From Pictodentalium vernedei (Eukaryota; Mollusca; Scaphopoda; Dentaliida; Dentaliidae), in NCBI GenBank assembly GCA_031216915.1, contig CM062292.1:73018956-73082955 (forward strand): a stretch of 64,000 nucleotides of DNA, given 5' to 3'. Made by a program: the position numbers and the translations under genes. Shown here one piece after another: positions 22,101 to 32,762 of the stretch. How positions within the stretch are numbered: the first letter of the stretch is position 1; each line of letters opens with the position of its first letter. Below the pieces are notes generated by a model, which was not told the DNA's origin, ran no database searches, and was given only the letters and a program-made list of their open reading frames with translations.

Positions 22101-22816
22101 ACACTCTTCACCCCAGTCAAATATTTAGGTACTAAATAGTTTTGGTATATAAGGATAATTCCATTCAGTAATTAGTTATAAAAGACAAGAGCGGCTGGGT
22201 GTTTCTGTTTACAGGCACGGCGACCCAGCCCCAGGCAGTTTACACTCCGCACCACAGACAAATATTTAGGTATTAAATAGTTTTGGTATATAGGGATAAT
22301 TCCATTCAGTTATTAGCTTTAAAAGACAAGAGCGGCTGGGTCTTCCTGTTTACAGGCACGGCGACCCAGCCCCAGGCAGTTTACACACCGCACCCCAGTT
22401 AAATATTTAGGAATTAAATAGTTTTGGTATATAAGGATAATTCCATTCAGTAATTAGTTATAAAAGACAAGAGCGGCTGGGTCTTCCTGTTTCCAGGCAC
22501 GGCGACCCAGCCCCAGGCAGTTTACACTCCACACCCTTGTCAAATATTTAGGTATTAAATAATTTTGGTATATAAGGATAATTCCATTCAGTAATTAGTT
22601 ATAAAAGACAAGAGCGGCTGGGTCTTCCTGTTTGCAGGCACGACGACACAGCCCCAGGCAATTTACACTCCGCACCCTTGTCAAATACTTAGGTGTTAAA
22701 TAGCTTTGGTATATAAGGATAATTCCATTCAGTAATTAGCTATAAAAGACAGGAGCGGCTGGGTCTTCCTGTTTACAGGCACGGCGACCCAGCCCCAGGC
22801 AGTTTACACTCCGTGC
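16126..22816. repeat. Satellite B: 141-bp tandem repeat, about 47 units
   Basis: Repeats of a unit starting agacaagagcggctgggtc are spaced 141 bases apart, with few indels. Each unit holds the stem ggctgggtc...gacccagcc, an inner cctg-ttta-cagg hairpin, the box ggcagtttacactccgcacc, and an AT-rich tail (caaatatttaggtattaaat). Segments of six units (846 bp) are duplicated, for example the gcaggcaagaggaccc variants at 19955 and 20801. The array stops in mid-unit at 22816, where a hAT terminus begins. 141 is a multiple of three, so occasional minus-strand open frames span more than one unit; they carry no domain. Confidence 0.95.
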
Positions 22817-22960
22817 TAGTGCAGGGCGGTATTTCGGTATACCGATTATATTCAGTATGAAATCCAATACCATCAGTAATACCGGCGCATTTTAATTTAA
22901 TCGGTATACCGAAAATGCGGTATTACCGCGATGTTTACAGAGGCAGCGAATTGATTGCCA

Positions 22961-24997
22961 CACACGTGAGTCGTCATTTTCTGAATGAATAGTTTGTTGG
23001 TTTTTCATTAAAATTAATGTATTCCGTAATTTGCAGTCGTTCTGTTATTTATCTTATTTATAAATTGTGGGACTACGATCCCAACTCCCAGGTTTCATTC
23101 TTAATGCCACTTATCATGACTTATGCCAACAATGAAGGTAGGTAAGATGAAAATGGCACAGCGACAGCTGCTGAACAGAATTTTGTGAGCTGTGACAAAT
23201 GTGGAAAGGTTGCTAGATGATTGATCTACGCGTGCGCGCATGTAATTTGTCATCCAACCAAACCGAATCTTTAAAGCGTGGTTGGCCCATGCCACCCGTC
23301 GATCGTTTTTACCAAGGTGAGTCAGGTGACGAAACGTCCCATGTTTTTTTTTTTTTTAATGGTTATGAACGTCTGCCGTTGAAATAAAACATCCCAATCT
23401 TGGGGCGAAATGGAACACTCAAAAATGGACAAATGAAAATAATGACGTGTGTTTATCTGTGCGTATGAAGGTGGGGGCGGGGGTCTCATTACAGTATTAA
23501 ATGTCAAAGGGAGGGCATATACGTGTTCACAAGAATAACTGCTTTTCAATATCTGATATATCTCTGACTGCTCATGATTTTGTAACTTGAATTACACGGG
23601 AGTGGGGGTGCAAACTCGCGATAATGGCCGACATGCGCCTAGTTGGCCTTCCTGAATTAAGCTTAGCGGATTCGATTGATTGTGTGTGTGTGTGTGGATG
23701 GGGGGGGGGGGGGGGGGGGGATGGGGGGGGGGGCCAAAACCATGGCGTAATCACCTTCCATATTTCTACCCGGTGATAGATATTTTGCAAACATTAAGTA
23801 GGCCTCGTATGCTGGGCATGGAAAATATGTTTGCACAGGCCCCAAGTTGCCTTCCAGTAAGTAGGCTAAGCCACAAACCCACCCTTTCTCTCACCGAGAA
23901 CCCTGTCCCACGTTTACTTTCTCCTAATAACAGTACAACACTGTACGGTTAAATTCAGTCAGTAGTTTTTGCCTGTCGCGATGTTCGACGCAACGGTTTT
24001 TAAATACTGTGGTGTGGTTGTGAATTAGACACCAGAACAGTCGTGCTGTGGGGGGTGGCGAAGGGGGGGAGGTGGGGTGGTCTTATGGGTGGGTGGTGGG
24101 CTCCATATTTGGCGAAAAAAAACATACCAGTGTCTTATGGGACACTTTAGTCTTCACATGTATCGTCATGAAGGCCAGTCATGACCCCCAGGGAGCGACA
24201 GGGGAGGGGGGGGCTGCACCGGGTGCACCCCAGCTAAAAATTTTGATAATGTCTGTTTCGGAATTTTTTTTTTCAACAATCAATATTTTTTTCTTTCTAA
24301 TCAATAAGCCATGAGACCATTTGATAGCCCATTTCAAACTTTTTCGGGGAGGGGGGGGGGGATCCTCCATGACCCCCAACTACCTGAAAATGCTCGTGTC
24401 AACGGCACTTGATCATGAAGTACTTCGTCGGATGAGTATAAGCTCTGCCCCCCCCCCAACCCCCCCCCCCCCCTCCTAAAATATCCTAGCTACGCCACTG
24501 ATCAAGGCGCCATCACAAAAAACTCACGGGTAACCTGGTCCTAATAGTGGGATTCGGCAGTGCATGGCTGCATGCATAATTTCATATATACTTTCGGCTG
24601 CGACTCTGCAAGTTGATTATCCAGTTGAATGATTCGATGGAACAATTCTCTTTCAAACTTCAGAAATCGTCTTGGAAAGGCACCCACCCGCCCGACCACT
24701 GGCGACCAACAGCCACCCCACGTGGGCCGTGGCACGGAGTTCACAACAACTGAACATGTATAAAGGCCCTTTAACGCTTTAACTCATTTTATCTGCCGAG
24801 CGCTGCAATCGATCAGTGCAGCAGTGTTGAATTTGTTGATGCAGTGCTGCGACCTCATTTTGCACCAGTTTAGGTGTTGCGACAAAGTGTAATTATCTCG
24901 GGATTTAGCCTGCACCAATACGTCAGGTTTCCCTCACCAGCCTGGTGGTGAGTGCCTGAGTGGTGATGGCAACGTGACGTATTAGTATAGGCTAATA
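22961..24997. other. Upstream non-coding part of hAT copy 1 with G/C tracts
   Basis: It contains a TG repeat followed by a G-run at about 23685-23733, G-rich stretches at 24050-24080, 24200-24225 and 24345-24362, and C-runs at 24448-24475. Open frames through these tracts are low-complexity. No promoter motif can be assigned with confidence. Confidence 0.5.
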
Positions 24998-25032
24998 ATG
25001 GCGGACAATACAAACACTTCGAGTCTTCGACA

Positions 25033-26913
25033 ATGATAAAAAAAAATACAAAGTCAGTGGTGTGGCAGTACTTTGAACTGGTGGTGGACAATGGCGAGGT
25101 GGACAGTAACTCACCACAATGTAAATTATGTAGAAGGAACGTTGTGGCCAAACAAGGAAATACTTCCAACTTGTATACCCACATGAAGCTTCATCATCCT
25201 ACTGAATATTCCAGACTGAGCAAAATTGGCAGCAAACCCAATCTCACAATGAAAAATGAACTTACTGCAGTCCAGCCATCTGTTTCCGAGAGTTTTGCTC
25301 ATGGAAGTCTTTACGAGCGTGGGGGGAAGCGCTGGAAAACGCTGACTGATTCAGTCACTCATTGCATAGGAAAAGACATGCTTCCCATTTATACTGTAGA
25401 AAAGGATGGGTTTGTTGCAATGTTAAAGGTTTTTGACAGTCGTTATAAGTTGCCAAACAGAAAATATTTCTCCCAGGAAGCAATCCCATTGTTATACAAT
25501 AAAACGAGAGATGCCATGGCTGCAACTCTGCGTAATGCACAATATTTCGCCACCACCACTGACATGTGGTCAAGTATAACGTCAGAACCATACATGAGCC
25601 TAACTGTCCATTTTATCGACTCTAATTGGGCCCTACATGCAAAGTGCTTAGAAACTATTTACACACCTGATGATCACACCGGCGAAAATCTTGCCATTGG
25701 TATGCGCCAGGTCCTCTCATCGTGGGGCCTCAGAGAAGATAAGATGGTGGCTGTTACGTCAGACAATGGGAGTAATGTCATCAAGGCAGTTGAGATAAAC
25801 GCGTGGACACGTATGTCTTGCTTTGGACATCGGCTTCATCTCGCAGTGGGGAATTCGTTGAAAAATGAGAGTCGAATTGATCGGGCTATAGGTGTCGGCA
25901 AAAAGGTTATTACACACTTCTCCCATAGCTGGAAGAAAAAACGCGACCTTGGCTTGGCACAAGCAGAACTTGGGCTTCCCTCACATAACCTAGTTACTGA
26001 CTGTGATACAAGGTGGGGGTCAAAGCAAAAAATGATAGCTCGCCTCCTCGAACAAGAGAAAGCTGTTTCTAAGGTGTTAAGTGCGGATCGTAAAGCCGCC
26101 CACTTAATACCCACTTGGCAGGATATTGACGTTTTTGAATCAGTTAACTCTGCTCTCCAGCTACTGGCCGAATTCACCGACATTCTGTCTGGCGAGCAGC
26201 ACATTACTATCTCGTACATAAAACCTGTTCTCAAACTCTTTGAATCTGACATTCTAAAAGTAAGCGCTGGTGACACAAAGCTCACAGCAGACATTAAATC
26301 GAGAATCATTGATTACCTGACAGATAAGTTTAGTGATGAAGGTGTGTCAGAGATTATAGAAATTGCCACTTTTCTTGACCCCCGCTTCAAGGCTACCTAT
26401 TTGGACAATACAGAAAACATAAAATCAAAGATTAAAAATGAAGCCCTCGTTGTAAATCAGATCCCGAAGTCTGCCTCCGACTCCAAGACTTCCAAGTCCA
26501 CCGCTGGCTCTGAGGCGATCACTGGCGCCAAGATTGACGAGGTTGCAACCCCCATCAGCGTACACCCCCCAACTAAGAAAAGAAAAACCCTCAGTGACTT
26601 TTTCAAATCACCGTCAACAAAGCCACAGGACAATTTCAGAGAGGATTTCGAAATGAAAATAACTCACGAAATAGAAACCTACATGAACTTTCCTCCCATA
26701 AGTCAAGATGCTGACCCTCTATCCTGGTGGAAAGCCAACTGTGAACTTTTCCCGTTCCTCGCAAATGTTGCAAGGAAGTTTTTATGTATCCCAGCAACCA
26801 GTAGTTCCTCTGAGAGAGTTTTCAGTACCGCGGGGAATATTGTTACAAACAAAAGGGCCTGCTTAAACCCTGCCAAAGTAAATATGTTGGTGTTTTTAAC
26901 CAAGAATCTTTAA
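25033..26913 (+). CDS. hAT-superfamily transposase, BED zinc finger (ZBED-like), intact 626-residue frame
   Basis: It catalyses cut-and-paste transposition of hAT elements in the nucleus. Residues 11-58 are a BED-type zinc finger (C30, C33, H50, H54/55). The RNase H-like core shows TTDMWSS (D177) and VTSDNGSN (D244), with CFGHRLHLAV at 263-272. The C-terminus has WWK (565-567), PATSSSSERVFS with the third acidic residue E594, and the hAT dimerisation region ending NMLVFLTKNL. A basic stretch KKRK followed by TLSDFFKS (about 515-526) is shared with copy 2. An upstream ATG at 24998 starts MADNTNTSSL, matching copy 2, but is one base out of frame; 25033 is therefore probably a secondary start that loses about 12 residues. 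An AATAAA signal is at 26927-26932. Confidence 0.93.
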   Translation: MIKKNTKSVVWQYFELVVDNGEVDSNSPQCKLCRRNVVAKQGNTSNLYTHMKLHHPTEYSRLSKIGSKPNLTMKNELTAVQPSVSESFAHGSLYERGGKRWKTLTDSVTHCIGKDMLPIYTVEKDGFVAMLKVFDSRYKLPNRKYFSQEAIPLLYNKTRDAMAATLRNAQYFATTTDMWSSITSEPYMSLTVHFIDSNWALHAKCLETIYTPDDHTGENLAIGMRQVLSSWGLREDKMVAVTSDNGSNVIKAVEINAWTRMSCFGHRLHLAVGNSLKNESRIDRAIGVGKKVITHFSHSWKKKRDLGLAQAELGLPSHNLVTDCDTRWGSKQKMIARLLEQEKAVSKVLSADRKAAHLIPTWQDIDVFESVNSALQLLAEFTDILSGEQHITISYIKPVLKLFESDILKVSAGDTKLTADIKSRIIDYLTDKFSDEGVSEIIEIATFLDPRFKATYLDNTENIKSKIKNEALVVNQIPKSASDSKTSKSTAGSEAITGAKIDEVATPISVHPPTKKRKTLSDFFKSPSTKPQDNFREDFEMKITHEIETYMNFPPISQDADPLSWWKANCELFPFLANVARKFLCIPATSSSSERVFSTAGNIVTNKRACLNPAKVNMLVFLTKNL

Positions 26914-26926
26914 ACAATAACGGATA

Positions 26927-26932
26927 AATAAA
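26927..26932 (+). promoter_or_regulatory. Polyadenylation signal AATAAA of the transposase gene
   Basis: It lies 14 bases after the stop codon of the transposase frame. The position suits a compact transposon transcript. Confidence 0.55.
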
Positions 26933-27231
26933 GTGTAGGCCTATTCCAATTTTCCAAATTCCAGTTACTACATTTAGGCTAATGAATGTTAGTTATTAGC
27001 GACTGTTTGATGACTTTAAAAAAAATAGTTTGAATTTCAAGAAGAAGGTGAAAGAAAGTTAACCATATTATTTTAACTGGCCAGTGACGGCCACTTGGAC
27101 TTTTTATTTCTCTAAGGCTTAAAGCATAAGCTTCAGTGTATTTTGTTTCGACACTTAATATAATGAGTTGAGAACATACAGGTTGGTGTTTGTTTTTTGC
27201 TAACAGGTCACAACAGAACTAAAAGAAGCGC

Positions 27232-27262
<31 letters not shown>

Positions 27263-29124
27263 AATGTTGCACCCGCTATCCTGAATGACAAATTGTATTC
27301 TAGGAGAGCGTGTGTATGTGTGAGTGGGGGAGGGGGGTGGTCTATCTTCGGTGTGGGACTGTGGGTCTGTGCCACTCTGTGGGATCATGGGATGGGAGAC
27401 TGGGAGTCGGCAGTGCATGGGTGATGTTCACGTCAATACTGCATGGGGAGTTTGGGGACGTGTCCATTTACTATCACACTTCACAATTCATGGCCTCGGG
27501 GCCCGTTCTGCGATTTCGCCGATAGTTCACTAATCACTAATGTCCTAATTTCCTAAAATCACCCAGGTTGCTTTTCGGAACACAATTGATCATTTAAATG
27601 TTGGGGAATGGATTCAATTTCAAGATTAATCCAAAATTACTGCATACATTTCACCCTCTCCGTCCAACACATTTTCAAAAGCAGTGACTATTCCCAAAAT
27701 CTCAATTCTCTGTGTGCCGCCCCGGCGCCCCCCCCCCCCCCCCCCCCCTTCCAAAATATGCACTACGACTCTTTGGGGCAGGTGAAAAGCTATCGCTAAA
27801 CTTGCTTTCATGTGACCTGTTCAATGTGTCACATGAAAGCCAGTTTAGCTTTACAGAAAAGGTCCATTAGTCGAAGTCCCTTTGCAGAACAGAACTTTTT
27901 ATTTGAATGTCGGGGTCTTTAAATGTCGGGGTCTTGTGGAGTGGGTTCCAGAATCCATGATTTCATAGGTTACATTTCACAATTTTCACCCCCTCTGGAG
28001 TCCGGACTCAGGACCACTAGGGTCTGGGGATAGCCGACTCACAAGGAAATTATTCCCAAAATATTATTTGAAAAGCTAACTAGTGAGCCTAAGTCAGGGA
28101 GTTTGATGGTGGGTTAAACCAACTTAAGTGGCACCCAATAAGTTGGCCATAACCCCACCTCCAGACTCCGGGTGCACTGCGACCCACAAACACTTTCAAA
28201 AATCACGCTACTCCCAATATCTGACTTTTGCCCCCCCCCCCCCCCCCCTTTCAAATTCCAAAATATCCCACATGAACTTTTGGCGGGTTAGTTGCTTTTC
28301 CTGTGAACTAAACTTGCTTCAATGTGACATGTTGAACACATCGCATTAATGCAAGTTTAGCTTTACAGAAAAAGCGACTAACCCGTCAAGAAGTTTTATA
28401 CCGAGCATCATTAGACTTACACAAAAACTCGCGATACTAACTATTGTGTCCCAATTTTGTTTCATTTGGGTGGGGTTGAAATAATCAAGTGAACTATGTG
28501 GCGGAGGAATTGAAAAGAGATATGAGTGAGTATGGGGCTGTCTTGCAGGGGTAGGTTTTTTGCCCCATCGCCATTGGCCATGCACAGTTGCACGTAGCTT
28601 ATAGAGCCCGACTGGATCGAGCTTGCTCAGTTTGTTCCATTTAGGGGTAATAAGCTAGGTTTTGTTGGCAAACACAATTCTGTCTGTATTCCTTGTGTCT
28701 AAGTACTATCTCGACAGACGATAAGACGAAAAGTTAAACAATAATTCTACAAAAAAGACATATTGCTTTAATTTGCTTAATTTGAAAAAAAAAGTTATTA
28801 AAAAACACCTCCGTAGGCAGTTTCTATTCAGCACCAGAAAGGCAAGGAACCTATTCAGGGGCGGTGGGAACTCGGAAGTGTGTGTGTGATTGGGGAGGAG
28901 GAAGGGGGTCTGCGTAATCTTAGACTCTTATTAGTGTGTAGTGTGTACAATGTAGGATGGTTGATAGTTTTGTTTTATTTTTTTTTGGGGGGGGGGGGGA
29001 GGGGACAGGAAGGGTGATGTGTCACTGTCACTTGGGTGGATACTTTGAACACAAATATAGAACAAACGTACACGGTAAAAATCTCCAAAATGAGATAAGG
29101 GAACACATGAACACCTTTTACCAC

Positions 29125-29250
29125 AGTGGTCCAGTCCAAACTTTGACCCAATGACCATTATATATTTTTGGGGGTTGCTACGACCAAAAGAAACCGAACC
29201 CCAAAAATCTATTACGGACTTTTGGACCCAAGTTTGGACTAGTTTTACGA
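29125..29250. repeat. Imperfect fold-back related to the palindrome at 53403-53520
   Basis: The order 'ccagtcca... tttttggggg ... ccccaaaaat ... acttttggaccc' parallels the fold-back at 53.4 kb, suggesting a shared MITE family. Confidence 0.5.
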
Positions 29251-29583
29251 TAATATAGTCTATGCTTTATGGGCGCAGATCTCTTTCCAAAAGTGTGGGG
29301 GGGGGGGGGGGGGGGGGACGGGCAGATGCCGAAGGCATCTGCAGCGAGTGCCGCAGGCACAAGCTGGTCGAGGGGGGTTTGGGGGGGGGGGGGGGGTTCT
29401 CCCCCCTAAGAAAATTTTTAAATTGCGCTATCAAATGGTGCATTCTAGTGGCTTCTGGGGTATAATTCCCCCCCTTGATGAGATCTGAGGCGGGACACGT
29501 CCCCCCCACGTGTTCTGCGCCCATGCTATGCTTGTTAGGCCTATGCCATGTCGCAAACTTGAAAGTTGGGACCAGCGTCCTGC

Positions 29584-29672
29584 TATTTTATTTTTAAAAA
29601 GGCTCGTATTGATATATTGCAGGAAACCTGCAATATCTCAATACGAGCCCTAGGCCTTTTTAAAAAATAAAA
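29584..29672. repeat. Palindrome, about 89 bp
   Basis: The outer arms tattttatttttaaaaaggc and the inner arms ctcgtattgatatattgcag face their complements. There is a small asymmetry (ccctag insertion) on the right arm. Confidence 0.65.
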
Positions 29673-30974
29673 TAGACTGCGATGCCAACAGTAATGCTAC
29701 AGTATTATGCTAATATTAATAATCTTCATAGAACAGTCTCCTACAGTCCATTTGACCACTCGAACAGGGGTTGTGTACGTTATGTCGGAATATGTCCTGC
29801 TATGGTCCCCATAATTGTAGGGAAGTTACTGGGAACAAGTGTGTGTGAGGCGGGGGTGGGGGGGGGGGTGGGGGGGGGGGGGGGGGGTTGGGCTGTGACT
29901 CTACCATGGGCATTTAATTTGAAATTGTACACGAGTCAGACTCAGGCCAGTCTCAGGGCCCACAACACACACGTGCATGGTGTATCTTTGGCATTTTCTT
30001 TACCACCGGCACCCAGTGAACTTCGATTTCTGAGCGTACCAGGTTTTTTTTAAAATCTGGAAATGCGCCATTGCAAACGCGTGATTGTAACCAGTGCGTG
30101 CTCCAACAGTCACGTGCCGTTTTGACTTGTAAGTCAACCAATCAGCTTTCATGCAAAACAGTCTGTGCTCTTGTAGGTTTTTTTTGGAAAGGTGATTTTC
30201 CCATTCACCGCACACATTTCTATGCTGAAAAGATTTTCTTTTTGACTTGTTCCAAATAAAGTTGTTGCGTGAAATTTCCAGGCGTCCAGCTTTCGAGGTT
30301 AGTATGAGACTGTGAATGACTGAATGGGAACAGAAACAAATACAAATAATTTCATTGCGTTTGCTCAATTTGCTGTGTCTAAACACAGGCACTGGTCTGC
30401 TGACTCTGCTCCCGTCCCCCCGACCATTTTGATGAAATAAATATGAATTAGGCTAATGTCGATTGTCGAGAAAATTTACCTCTCCCCATATATAAATGTA
30501 TGTTTTATATAAGGGGAGTGCCGGAGCAGTATATTTTTCTCGGCATTATATTTCGTCAAATGGCCGGGAGCAGGTGTGTGTGTACACCAAAGCATTGACG
30601 ACTTACAGCTTTATGATTTTAGTATGATGTGTCACGTGATGTTGATGAAGTGATTGAACTTTCAGTTTCACTTCCGCCTTCCGGTTTCATTCAGATTAAA
30701 TGAAGAAGTTGACGTAGGCCTAATGCTAAGTCGTGAAGAAAATGAGTTTGCCTATATTCCTATTAAAATGTCTGACCGTGGTTATCAGTAGCATTGCGCC
30801 TGGCGTTCGGTCGGCTGTGACAATTTAGGCCAAGTCCAAAACAATTTCAGTCATTAAATTTCATGTCCCAGTAACATTAACACAACAACAATTGATGACA
30901 CGATAATACCGTATACCGCGGTATTTTTCTGAAAATACCGCGATATTTTTTTTTCTCAATACCGCCCAGCACTA

Positions 30975-31799
30975 CAGAGAATGTGACGTAAATTAATTAA
31001 ATTTAAAGTTTTCGCTTCCGATTGAATTAATCAATTCTCTTATTTTGTATGAGCAGCATGGGTCACTGCCTCCACAAAAAAAAAACAACACCTCCGAGTC
31101 CTAATTAAAATGACAATAGAATGACGTCATTGTTTGATCATTCGCAGACTGAAGGAATAAGCCAAGCAGAATATCTGAAAACAAATTATTCCGACTCAAC
31201 AGATAAAAGATAAAAACAAAAATGATCAAAACGATACCACATTTTACAATTCACTTTGAGACAAAATAAAATCAAAAAAAAATATACAAGAGCTGAAAAA
31301 ATACACCTTGCAATCAGAAAATTTTTGGAACATGCAGAAGCAAAAAAAACTTTTTTTTGCAAATGTTTTTTCCTATGGAGATTTCAATGTTAATTTCCAC
31401 TTCAGTTTGAACATTTTTGAAACCTTGTAGTTTCAGGTTAAGTGGATGTCTTTGGGACAACCTACAGTAAAGGTGAGCATGCGAATACCAAAAAGCTCAT
31501 AAATTAACTCTTAAAAATCCCATAGTACTAGTTTTTTGTAGCCAATTTGGACATTAACATGGGATTTTCCATACAGAATTACAAATTTTGAAAAATTACA
31601 GGATCATAATGTTCAGCATTTCGCAGATGTGTAAAATTAACACAAATTTTTAGTGTGTCTTTTAGATTTAAAATTGAAAATTCCAGACAATTTCCAATTT
31701 AAGCCAAAATCTATTTTTTTCCCAAGTGTGACCTATTTTACGCGAATTGGAACTATCATTTTACACCCTCTTATCAAAATTTGTTATTTTACACTTCGT
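30975..31799. other. No gene seen
   Basis: AT-rich unique sequence with A- and T-runs. No inverted ends, tandem unit or protein-like frame were recognised. Confidence 0.5.
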
Positions 31800-31986
31800 T
31801 ACAAAATATTCAACAAAACCATATCCTGTGACAGCCCCGACCCCCTCAATGGAACATGCTCAACTGGCTTGTTCCAATGAGGGGGGTCACTTGATATGGT
31901 TTTATTTAAATTTTTAACTTTTTTTTCAAATTTTTAAGTAATACATTACGGCAGACAAATGCATCCTATTCATCAGATAAATGGTT
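31800..31986 (+). mobile_element. TTAA MITE family B1, diverged copy
   Basis: It retains caacaaaaccatatcctgtg, the palindromic core (ctcaatggaac...gttccaatgagg) and atggttttatt. The right end has decayed to atggttaaa. Confidence 0.55.
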
Positions 31987-32003
31987 AAAGTTGAAGTTCT
32001 TAC

Positions 32004-32568
32004 TAGAGCTGTAGGTTTTTAAATTTCTTGTTCGGTTTCGGTTTTGGTTTTTCAGGTGGAGTAAAACCTCGGTTCGGTTCGGTTCGGTTTTTCGGTTTGT
32101 TCATGAGGCCAAATAAAATTCAATAAAACTCATTCTTATGTCCGGAGTCATAACTGAATGGTAGTGAAATTGAGTGAAACTCAATGAATGCCCGAAATAA
32201 GCTATAATACATGAAGAATCAGGAAGGCCAATATAACAATTACCTAAATATACAGAACTTTTATTGTGCTTGGCCATTTTTCGAGGTCTGACACCTACAT
32301 GCAACATGAGGAAAGCTGAAAACACAACTAAACTGAAATGTCGGAAATTCACAGAATGTACTCTTCCCAGAGTAGTAAGAGTACCCAGACACTGCCATTG
32401 GCAGTGTCTGGGTACTCTCACTAGTCTGGGATGGCTACATTCTGTGAATTTCTGCAGCAAGAGAGTATTTAAAAAAAACGAAAAACCTCAGATTACGGGA
32501 TGTCGACGGTTTCGGTTTGTTAAAAAAACTAAAAACCTTGGTTCGGTTTTGGTTAATCTACAGCTCTA
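32004..32568. mobile_element. hAT-type MITE with GGTTC-repeat subterminal regions
   Basis: The ends tagagctgtag / ctacagctcta are flanked by an exact 8-bp duplication GTTCTTAC (31996-32003 and 32569-32576). The subterminal regions carry repeated ggttcggtt motifs. The centre is a long imperfect palindrome (about 32335-32455) with the arm agtacccagacactgcc. Confidence 0.9.
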
Positions 32569-32698
32569 GTTCTTACATTTTCTTCTAAACCATTCATGAA
32601 CATGAACATCTATCTATTCAGGGACAAAATTAAATATTAGCAATGGAAACAAAACATTTAAGCATTCTGAAAATAATCACTGGAAGAAAATTGTTAAA

Positions 32699-32762
32699 AA
32701 AGAGGTCCCCAGGAGACCTGAATCACTCACCTGACAAAGGCCCATTGGTTCTTCACAAAGTG
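32699..32762 (+). mobile_element. 5' end fragment of a Helitron-like tandem-core element
   Basis: aagaggtccccaggagacct followed by gaatcactcacctg resembles the start of the element at 55730 (caagaggccctacagggcct, then gaagcactcacc). It is cut off by the SINE that follows. Confidence 0.5.

Larger units (their letters stand above)
26935..30890. other. Downstream non-coding part of hAT copy 1; homopolymer tracts and fold-backs
   Basis: C-runs occur near 27231-27248, 27730-27748 and 28230-28248. G-runs occur near 28987-29000, 29297-29318, 29382-29396 and 29862-29887. Related palindromes built on 'taaacttgctt...aagc' lie at about 27797-27855 and 28305-28365 in partly duplicated context. Another palindrome is at 29584-29672. 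Many open frames here are Pro/Gly runs caused by the tracts. Confidence 0.6.
22817..30974 (+). mobile_element. hAT transposon copy 1 (about 8.2 kb between recognised ends)
   Basis: The left end tagtgcagggcggtattt and the inverted right end aataccgcccagcacta are both followed inward by repeated cggtat/ataccg motifs. A hAT transposase lies between them. The flanks ctccgtgc and cagagaat do not match, and satellite B does not resume on the right. The two ends may therefore come from different insertions, or the flank was rearranged. The span is long for this family because of non-coding sequence rich in G and C runs. Confidence 0.6.

Noticed and set aside
3771..22816. Hammerhead ribozyme in the satellites
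   Set aside because: I looked for the CTGANGA...GAAA core on both strands of the 97- and 141-bp units and did not see it. The hairpins are simple stem-loops.
25836..26309. 157-residue minus-strand open frame
   Set aside because: It lies entirely within, and antisense to, the transposase gene, and has no recognisable domain.
23572..29524. Pro-rich and Gly-rich open frames
   Set aside because: They are translations of C- and G-homopolymer tracts.
30484..30525. Terminator-like hairpin (ctccccatatataa...aggggag)
   Set aside because: Bacterial-type terminators are not expected here; it is a chance or AT-rich inverted repeat.
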